From contig JAEWWD010000185.1 of assembly GCA_023396535.1 (NCBI GenBank), forward strand, positions 1-11,243: a DNA stretch of 11,243 bases, given 5' to 3'. The translations under genes were made by a program, and so were the position numbers. This DNA comes from Bacillota bacterium (lineage in GTDB: Bacteria; Bacillota; Clostridia; Christensenellales; CAG-138). The notes under the pieces were generated by a model. It did not search any database. It was not told the DNA's origin and worked only from the letters and a program-made list of their open reading frames with translations. Shown in pieces: positions 6,252 to 11,243 of the stretch (the stretch's first letter is position 1; every line of letters begins with the position of its first letter).

Positions 6252-6280
6252 TTGACATTGATGAAAATTGCGCGTACACT
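6252..6280 (+). promoter_or_regulatory. Promoter of the ATP-grasp/KamA unit
   Basis: TTGACA (6252-6257) and TACACT (6275-6280) are 17 bases apart: a perfect -35 and a 4/6 match at -10. Transcription would start near 6287, about 40 bases before the ATG at 6329. It lies directly after a strong terminator, so the following two genes need their own promoter. Confidence 0.7.
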
Positions 6281-6328
6281 CATGCCGTTATCGTGGAATA
6301 ACATGAAGGGAATGGATGGTGTGAATGT

Positions 6329-7360
6329 ATGAAAGAGACTGCAAATACCGATGCGGTACCCCCACTCCGAGTTGGACTGACTTACAATGTCAAATCGGAT
6401 AAACAATCCGATTTGGAGGACGAAGAAGCGGAGTATGACAGCTTCGATACGGTTCTCGCAATCAAGCGGGCGCTTGAGGAAGAGCCCTGCAGCGTGGAAC
6501 TGATCGAAGCGGACGACGAATTGCCCATGAAGCTGCAGCGCAGCAGGCCCGACATTGTGTTCAACATAGCCGAGGGCCGACGGGGCAGGGGACGGGAAGC
6601 TCAGGTTCCCGCCATACTCAATTATTACCGCATTCCGTATACCGGATCGGACGAAACGACACTTTGTATCGCTTTGGACAAAGCGCTGACCAAAAGGCTG
6701 CTCGCTACCTATAAAATTCGCACCCCAAAATACAGGGTCATTTCCGGAGAGCACGGCCATTGGGAAGGCGCTTTTGTTATGCCCGCAATCGTAAAGCCCA
6801 ACGCGGAAGGTTCCAGCAAAGGGATTTCCGACGTGGCCATTGCAGCTGACCGGGAGCAACTGAAAAGCCTCGTGGAACGAAACATCGCGCTATACCGGCA
6901 GGATATGCTGGTGGAGGAATACGTTGATGGGCGAGAGTTCACGGTGGGCGTGCTCGGTAACGGCGAGGATACGCGTGTGTTTGTGCCCATGGAGATCGTG
7001 TATCTGAATAAAAGCGCGGATTACAATATATATAGCTATCAAGTCAAACAGAATTATAAAACGCTGATCCGTTACGACTGTCCGGCCGCCATCAGCGTGC
7101 AAACCGAGGCGGAAATGATACGCGCTGCCCGGAAAATTTACGATGCGCTTTGCTGCAGGGATTTCGCCCGTATGGATTTCCGGCTGTCCAAGGACGGAAA
7201 GCTGTATTTCATAGAAATCAACCCGCTGCCCGGACTTGCCCCCGGGTACAGCGATTATCCCATGCTGGCGGCGTTTTCCGGCGTGGGGTATTCCGAGCTT
7301 GTGCGCGGCGTACTCAAAAGCGCGCTCAAGCGGCATGGAATGAACCTGCCGCGGAGGTAA
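6329..7360 (+). CDS. D-alanine-D-alanine-ligase-like ATP-grasp ligase
   Basis: A 343-residue ATP-grasp enzyme of the Ddl fold. It should activate a carboxylate as acyl-phosphate with ATP and join it to an amine. A pre-ATP-grasp domain holds VFNIAEGRRGRGREAQVPAI and IPYTGSDETTL. The ATP-binding core has IVKPNAEGSSKGI (K156, E160) and VEEYVDGREFTVGV (residues 195-207). The metal site is ARMDFRLSKDGKLYFIEINP (D283, E296, N298). The Ddl signature EINTxPG reads EINPLPG, and the usual DGT-type loop is replaced by GRGREAQVP. It therefore belongs to the broad Ddl-like ligase group rather than true cell-wall Ddl, whose role I would not assign. The Shine-Dalgarno site is weak (GGATGG near 6314). It is paired with KamA, five bases downstream, so its substrate is plausibly the KamA product or a related amino acid. 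That is inference. Confidence 0.85.
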   Translation: MKETANTDAVPPLRVGLTYNVKSDKQSDLEDEEAEYDSFDTVLAIKRALEEEPCSVELIEADDELPMKLQRSRPDIVFNIAEGRRGRGREAQVPAILNYYRIPYTGSDETTLCIALDKALTKRLLATYKIRTPKYRVISGEHGHWEGAFVMPAIVKPNAEGSSKGISDVAIAADREQLKSLVERNIALYRQDMLVEEYVDGREFTVGVLGNGEDTRVFVPMEIVYLNKSADYNIYSYQVKQNYKTLIRYDCPAAISVQTEAEMIRAARKIYDALCCRDFARMDFRLSKDGKLYFIEINPLPGLAPGYSDYPMLAAFSGVGYSELVRGVLKSALKRHGMNLPRR

Positions 7361-7365
7361 ACGCC

Positions 7366-8484
7366 ATGGACAGCGAAGCATTTATTTTTCGTGGCATTAA
7401 ACCGGGAGACCCCGAATGGAACGACTGGAAATGGCAGCTCAAAAACCGCATCATGAGCGCCGGAGAGCTTGCCGATGTGCTGCCGCTGAACGGGTATGAA
7501 CAACGCGACATCAGGCTTTGCCTGGATCGCTTCCGCATGGCGATAACGCCCTATTACGCCTCGCTGATGAACCCGGGTGACCCCTGTTGCCCCATCCGCA
7601 TACAGGCGGTTCCAAGCATCAGGGAAACATATATTTCCCCTCAGGAGATGCTGGACCCCCTGAATGAGGAGCACGACAGCCCTGTGAAAAACATCGTGCA
7701 CCGTTATCCTGACCGCGTGCTGCTGCTGGTGACGCATACCTGCGCCATGTACTGCCGCCACTGCACGAGGCGGCGCGTGGTGGGGGAGGAGGACCGTTTC
7801 ATTACGCAGGCGGAGCTGGATGCGGCTGTCACATATATCGAACAGAATCCGCGTATCCGGGACGTGCTGATATCCGGCGGCGACCCGCTGACAATGGGTG
7901 ACGCGGCGCTGGAACGTATCATCGGCAGGCTGCGCGCCATTGAGCATGTCGAAATTATTCGCATCGGCACCCGCGTGCCGGTCGTGCTGCCCATGCGCAT
8001 AACGCCCGCGCTGCTGCGTATGTTGCGCAAGTACCAGCCGGTTTGGATCAACACGCATTTTAACCATCCGAAAGAGCTTACGGCGGAGGCCATAGCCGCC
8101 TGCGGCGCCATCGTAGACGCAGGCATACCGCTGGGCAACCAAAGCGTTCTGTTGCGCGGCGTGAACGACAACGCGGATACCATGAAGGAGCTGCTGCTCA
8201 AACTTGTGAAGGCGCGCGTGCGTCCCTACTATCTTTATCAGTGCGATATGAGCCAGGGCTTAAGTCATTTCCGTACGCGGGTGGAGACGGGCATACAGAT
8301 CATGCAAAGCCTTACAGGAAATATTTCCGGTTACGCGCTGCCGCGCTATGTCATAGACGCGCCAGGTGGCGGGGGAAAGATCCCCATCAATCCCGAGTAC
8401 GTCATTTCAATGAACGATTCCGAGGTTGTGCTGCGAAATTACGAAGGGCGCACATTCAGATATCCGCAGCCGCAGGATTTGTAA
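7366..8484 (+). CDS. KamA-family radical SAM aminomutase (lysine 2,3-aminomutase-like)
   Basis: A 372-residue radical-SAM, PLP-dependent enzyme closely resembling clostridial lysine 2,3-aminomutase, which turns L-lysine into L-beta-lysine. The cluster motif is CAMYCRHCTRRR (C126, C130, C133). R135, D294 (YQCD) and D331 correspond to the lysine-binding Arg134, Asp293 and Asp330 of the C. subterminale enzyme. K338 in DAPGGGGK is the PLP lysine. Glutamate aminomutases change the two Asp residues, so lysine is the likelier substrate. The protein ends about 44 residues early: the zinc-binding cysteines of the classical C-terminal tail are absent, and the partner Cys268 position is N269. Quaternary structure may thus differ. 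ATG 7366 is used, with GGAGG at 7353-7357 inside the end of the upstream gene. An in-frame upstream extension would overlap the ligase gene and has no homology. Translational coupling to the ligase is likely. Confidence 0.93.
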   Translation: MDSEAFIFRGIKPGDPEWNDWKWQLKNRIMSAGELADVLPLNGYEQRDIRLCLDRFRMAITPYYASLMNPGDPCCPIRIQAVPSIRETYISPQEMLDPLNEEHDSPVKNIVHRYPDRVLLLVTHTCAMYCRHCTRRRVVGEEDRFITQAELDAAVTYIEQNPRIRDVLISGGDPLTMGDAALERIIGRLRAIEHVEIIRIGTRVPVVLPMRITPALLRMLRKYQPVWINTHFNHPKELTAEAIAACGAIVDAGIPLGNQSVLLRGVNDNADTMKELLLKLVKARVRPYYLYQCDMSQGLSHFRTRVETGIQIMQSLTGNISGYALPRYVIDAPGGGGKIPINPEYVISMNDSEVVLRNYEGRTFRYPQPQDL

Positions 8485-8502
8485 ATTGTATTTCACCTTC
8501 CT

Positions 8503-8538
8503 ACAGCCCCGCAGGGTATTTCCTGCGGGGCTGTTTTT
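8503..8538 (+). terminator. Strong intrinsic terminator after the KamA gene
   Basis: A perfect 13-bp stem, ACAGCCCCGCAGG (8503-8515) with CCTGCGGGGCTGT (8522-8534), has a 6-base loop and five T residues (8534-8538). It starts 18 bases after the KamA stop codon and closes the ATP-grasp/KamA unit. Confidence 0.93.
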
Positions 8539-8859
8539 GTAAATTCCGCCGTCTATGCAAGAAGACCTTCGTTTACAGGCTCCTTTTGCAGGAAAACATG
8601 AAATATTGAGATGATGTACTTGCATAATGAAAAATTTCGTTATTAATTCCATAACAAAAAAGGATATTTAATAACAGTGATATATTCCACCATTATAGAA
8701 GAGATTGTCAATAAATTAGCAGAATATTTGCAATATAGCAAGAATATTTTTATATAATGTACGGATTTTGTATAAGAGACAGAGCCTATTTGCCATAGTT
8801 ATATATCTGCTGGATTATGCTAATATGCATTATACTAATAAATATCCTGCAAAAAGTGA
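8539..8859. other. AT-rich intergenic stretch without a supportable gene
   Basis: About 320 bases between the KamA terminator and the glutamate synthase promoter hold no credible gene. Base composition drops sharply: 66 G or C in the 240 bases from 8641 to 8880, against well over half in the neighbouring genes. A TATAAT occurs at 8753-8758 but has no good -35 at proper distance (TTGCAA at 8728 is 19 bases away). A small hairpin GTTAT/ATAAC lies at 8639-8655. No tRNA or known riboswitch shape was recognised. The stretch contains the mosaic-end-like 14-mer listed separately. Confidence 0.6.
8769..8782 (+). other. 14-base exact match to the synthetic Tn5/Nextera mosaic end
   Basis: TGTATAAGAGACAG is identical to the last 14 bases of the 19-bp hyperactive Tn5 mosaic end used in tagmentation libraries. 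The natural IS50 outside end reads AGAGTCAG here, so the match is to the synthetic version. The five bases before it do not match without an indel. It may be a library or assembly remnant or a coincidence. No transposase gene or second end is visible. Confidence 0.5.
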
Positions 8860-8888
8860 TTGACAGACATGCATATCGAGAGTATATT
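8860..8888 (+). promoter_or_regulatory. Promoter of the split glutamate synthase genes
   Basis: TTGACA (8860-8865) and TATATT (8883-8888) are exactly 17 bases apart: perfect -35, 5/6 at -10. The predicted transcript start near 8895 gives a leader of roughly 73 bases to the ATG at 8968. Further TATAAT-like boxes lie just downstream (8898-8909), but without matching -35 boxes. Confidence 0.8.
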
Positions 8889-8921
8889 CATTATTATATA
8901 TAATATAATCTGTCGGTATTG

Positions 8922-8945
8922 CGCTGTCTCCACCCGGACACAGCG
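8922..8945 (+). other. Hairpin in the glutamate synthase leader
   Basis: CGCTGT (8922-8927) pairs with ACAGCG (8940-8945). Past one C-C mismatch, TCC pairs with GGA around ACCC. It ends nine bases before the ribosome site GGAGG at 8955. No T-run follows, so it is not a terminator. It could affect translation or message stability, but nothing proves function. Confidence 0.35.
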
Positions 8946-8967
8946 GCCGGCAAAGGAGGACAACTGA

Positions 8968-10092
8968 ATGCGAAAGGACGAAATGCCCCGACAGTGGGAG
9001 GGAAATGTTCGAATCCCATCCGGATGCGCCATTTCCGGAATCATCGACACAGACGGCAACTGTTTTAATGGGCGCGAGATCATCGAATCCATTTCTGTTA
9101 TGCACGATCGGTCCAACGGCCTGGGCGGGGGCTTCGCGGGGTATGGCATATACCCGCAGTACAAAGAGCTGTACGCCCTCCACGTATTCTACGATTCGCA
9201 GGAAAGCAAAGAAGCCTGTGAAGCGTATATGGATAAGCATTACGATATTGTCAACCTTTCACGCATTCCTGTTCGTCCCATGAAACGCATCAGCGGCGAA
9301 CCGCTGATCTGGAGATATTTTCTTAACCCGCTGCCGACAAAACTTGCGGCAAGCCAGCTTGATGAAAATGAATTTATCGTGCGTACCGTCATGCACATCA
9401 ATACGGAAATTACCGGCGCGTATGTCTTTTCCTGTGGCAAAAACATGGGAGTGTTCAAGGCTGTCGGCTATCCCGAAGACGTAGGCCGTTTCTATCGCCT
9501 GGAGGAATACGAGGGCTATTGCTGGACGGCGCACGGCAGGTACCCCACCAACACTCCTGGCTGGTGGGGCGGCGCGCATCCTTTCGCCATGCTCGATTAT
9601 TCCGTCGTGCACAACGGCGAAATCTCCTCTTACGACGCGAACCGGCGCTATATCGAAATGTTCGGTTACGTCTGCACACTGCAGACGGATACGGAAGTAA
9701 TTTCCTATATATTAGACTATCTGACCCGCAGACAGGGACTTACGCTGGAAGAGGTTTCTTCCATTATTGCGGCCCCGTTCTGGTCCACTATTTCACGAAG
9801 GCCTGAAGAAGAGCGCGAGCGGCTCACATTCTTAAGAAACGCGTTCGCGAGCCTTCTCATTACCGGCCCGTTCTCCATTCTCGTCGGCTTCAGCGGCGGG
9901 CTCATGGCCCTCAACGACAGGCTGAAGCTGCGCTCGCTGGTAGCGGCCCGTAAGGGCAGCCGCGTGTATATCTCCAGCGAGGAGTGCGGCATCCGCGCCG
10001 TTGAAACGGATGTTGACGAGCTGTGGGCGCCCCGCGGCGGCGAGCCCGTTATCGCGCGGCTGACCGACGAAGCGATGGCGAAGGTCGTTTGA
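8968..10092 (+). CDS. Glutamate synthase amidotransferase subunit (class II glutamine amidotransferase, GltB1-like)
   Basis: A 374-residue Ntn-type glutaminase that would release ammonia from glutamine and feed it to the synthase subunit encoded next. Cys20 (IPSGCAISGIIDTDG) is the expected catalytic nucleophile. The 19 residues before it look like a propeptide that must be removed, because class II enzymes act through an N-terminal Cys. Other family motifs are NGLGGGFAGYGIYP (50-63), AHGRYPTNTPG (188-198), HPF (204-206), HNGEI (215-219) and TDTEVI (240-245). The GGAGG site at 8955-8959 lies eight bases before the ATG. This is the stand-alone amidotransferase domain seen in 'archaeal-type' split glutamate synthases of archaea and anaerobic bacteria, which lack the single 1500-residue GltB. 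Only 20 bp separate it from the synthase gene. A related class II amidotransferase role is possible, but the context favours GltB. Confidence 0.9.
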   Translation: MRKDEMPRQWEGNVRIPSGCAISGIIDTDGNCFNGREIIESISVMHDRSNGLGGGFAGYGIYPQYKELYALHVFYDSQESKEACEAYMDKHYDIVNLSRIPVRPMKRISGEPLIWRYFLNPLPTKLAASQLDENEFIVRTVMHINTEITGAYVFSCGKNMGVFKAVGYPEDVGRFYRLEEYEGYCWTAHGRYPTNTPGWWGGAHPFAMLDYSVVHNGEISSYDANRRYIEMFGYVCTLQTDTEVISYILDYLTRRQGLTLEEVSSIIAAPFWSTISRRPEEERERLTFLRNAFASLLITGPFSILVGFSGGLMALNDRLKLRSLVAARKGSRVYISSEECGIRAVETDVDELWAPRGGEPVIARLTDEAMAKVV

Positions 10093-10112
10093 GAAAGGGA
10101 GGACGCTAAGGT

Positions 10113-11243
10113 ATGGCTATCGATTTTGAATATCCTCAATTTGAGGTGATTCGTAACCCTGCCCGCTGCATAAGCTGCAGGGTGTGCGAACGGCAGTGCG
10201 CCAACGAGGTGCATAAATACGACGAAGACCTGAACATGATGACCTCGGACGAAAGCAAATGTGTGGACTGCCACCGCTGCGTTTCGCTCTGCCCCACACG
10301 TGCGCTCAAAATCGTGCAGAGCGAGCACACGTTCAAGGAAAATCATAACTGGACGGGCGAGGCCATCCGCCACATCTACAAGCAGGCGAGCTCCGGCGGC
10401 GTACTGCTTTCCTCCATGGGCAACCCGCGCAATTATCCCGTTTACTGGGATAAAATGCTCATCAACGCCTCACAGGTAACCAACCCCTCCATCGACCCGC
10501 TGCGCGAGCCCATGGAAACGCGCACGTTCCTGGGCAAGAAGTCCACGACCATACAGCGCGACGCGAACGGCAAAATCATCACCAAAACGGAGCCTCAGTT
10601 GACGATGTCCACCCCCATCATGTTTTCGGCCATGAGCTTTGGCTCCATCAGCTACAACGCGCACCAGAGCCTTGCCATGGCGGCGCAGAAGATGGGTATT
10701 TACTACAATACGGGCGAGGGTGGCCTGCATGAGGATTTTTATCAATATGGCGCGAACACCATCGTGCAGGTGGCGTCGGGCCGTTTCGGCGTACATCCTG
10801 AGTATCTCAAAGCTGGCGCCGCCATCGAGATAAAGATGGGTCAGGGCGCGAAGCCGGGTATCGGCGGCCACCTGCCCAGCTCCAAAATCGTGGGCGACGT
10901 AGCGAAAACGCGCATGATCCCCAAGGGGACCGACGCAATTTCCCCCGCCCCGCACCATGACATCTATTCCATCGAGGATCTGCGGCAGTTGGTGTACTCC
11001 ATCAAAGAGGCGACACATTATACCAAACCCGTCATCGTCAAGATTGCGGCGGTGCACAACGTCAGCGCCATCGCGAGCGGCATTGCGCGCAGCGGCGCGG
11101 ATATCATCGCGATAGACGGTTTCCGCGGCGGCACCGGCGCGGCGCCCATGCGCATACGCGATAACGTCGGTATCCCCATAGAGCTGGCGCTCGCGAGTGT
11201 GGATCAGCGCCTGCGCGAGGAAGGCATCCGCAGCGACGTATCC
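10113..11243 (+). CDS. Glutamate synthase FMN-binding subunit with N-terminal ferredoxin domain (GltB2-like), 3' end outside window
   Basis: The open frame runs from ATG 10113 to the window edge (377 residues, no stop), so the C-terminus is missing; the family is about 500 residues. Two 4Fe-4S motifs start the protein: C19-x2-C22-x2-C25-x3-C29 and C50-x2-C53-x2-C56-x3-C60-P. The FMN-binding glutamate synthase barrel follows, with SAMSFGSISYNAHQSLAMAA, NTGEGG, GQGAKPGIGGHLP, SPAPHHDIYSIEDL and DGFRGGTGAAP. It should reduce the 2-iminoglutarate formed from 2-oxoglutarate and ammonia to glutamate, with electrons passed through the ferredoxin domain. The donor (ferredoxin or a pyridine-nucleotide subunit) is not visible. 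The 3Fe-4S-binding cysteines expected late in the barrel would lie beyond the edge. GGGAGG at 10097-10102 precedes the ATG by ten bases. The amidotransferase is 20 bp upstream, and a GltB3-type subunit may follow to the right. Confidence 0.94.
   Translation, partial: MAIDFEYPQFEVIRNPARCISCRVCERQCANEVHKYDEDLNMMTSDESKCVDCHRCVSLCPTRALKIVQSEHTFKENHNWTGEAIRHIYKQASSGGVLLSSMGNPRNYPVYWDKMLINASQVTNPSIDPLREPMETRTFLGKKSTTIQRDANGKIITKTEPQLTMSTPIMFSAMSFGSISYNAHQSLAMAAQKMGIYYNTGEGGLHEDFYQYGANTIVQVASGRFGVHPEYLKAGAAIEIKMGQGAKPGIGGHLPSSKIVGDVAKTRMIPKGTDAISPAPHHDIYSIEDLRQLVYSIKEATHYTKPVIVKIAAVHNVSAIASGIARSGADIIAIDGFRGGTGAAPMRIRDNVGIPIELALASVDQRLREEGIRSDVS

Noticed and set aside
7150..7365. Upstream in-frame extension of the KamA gene
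   Set aside because: The 72 extra codons overlap the end of the ligase gene in another frame and show no similarity to KamA; ATG 7366 has a good ribosome site and the classic N-terminus.
7255..8142. A 295-codon minus-strand open frame over the ligase/KamA genes
   Set aside because: It lies antisense to two genes with full sets of catalytic motifs, and has no recognisable domain or ribosome site.
8728..8758. Second promoter TTGCAA ... TATAAT in the AT-rich gap
   Set aside because: Spacing is 19 bases and the -35 is weak; TATA-like hexamers are expected by chance in a 27% GC stretch.
8769..8782. Natural Tn5/IS50 insertion end
   Set aside because: The bases match the synthetic mosaic end rather than the natural outside end, and there is no transposase, partner end or 9-bp target duplication.

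Overview
This 11.2 kb window is a gene-dense, all plus-strand stretch of a bacterial chromosome. It most likely comes from a fairly GC-rich member of the Firmicutes (class Clostridia or a relative). The grounds are: strong AGGAGG-type ribosome sites throughout; a PspA / zinc-ribbon / SPFH trio like the Bacillus pspA-ydjG-ydjI genes; infC-rpmI-rplT behind a leader with a built-in terminator; a PfoR-like lone PTS IIC membrane protein; a clostridial-type lysine 2,3-aminomutase homologue; and a split 'archaeal-type' glutamate synthase. Species cannot be named from the sequence alone. No tRNA, rRNA, CRISPR array, insertion sequence or prophage gene is visible.

Layout. (1) 1-2697: a membrane-stress operon. 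It holds the C-terminal part of a PspA/IM30 protein (start lies outside the window), a double zinc-ribbon protein with one C-terminal membrane helix (YdjG-like), and an SPFH protein ending in a zinc ribbon (YdjI-like). (2) 2758-4228: the translation operon infC-rpmI-rplT. It has a consensus promoter (TTGACA-17-TATAAT), a structured leader that ends in an intrinsic terminator, and a terminator after rplT. infC starts at an ATT codon, and the leader contains an exact second copy of the terminator 3' arm, so a terminator/antiterminator switch can be drawn directly. (3) 4266-6142: a SpoU/TrmH RNA methyltransferase, then a PfoR-like membrane protein, closed by a strong terminator. (4) 6252-8538: a two-gene unit with its own promoter and terminator, made of a D-Ala-D-Ala-ligase-like ATP-grasp ligase directly followed (5 bp gap) by a KamA radical-SAM enzyme. 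The KamA enzyme keeps the lysine-, PLP- and cluster-binding residues but has lost the zinc site of the classical enzyme. (5) 8539-8967: an AT-rich intergenic stretch with a consensus-like promoter and a 14-base exact match to the synthetic Tn5/Nextera mosaic end. (6) 8968-11243: two genes of a split glutamate synthase, a class II amidotransferase subunit and the start of the ferredoxin-FMN synthase subunit, which runs off the right edge.

How the genes work together. Three blocks are recognisable housekeeping or stress modules: membrane integrity, translation initiation with ribosomal proteins, and ammonia assimilation. The most intriguing is the ATP-grasp + KamA pair. By inference it could make a beta-amino acid (probably beta-lysine) and join it by an amide bond to another molecule. 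No fermentation or acetyl-beta-lysine partner gene is next to it.
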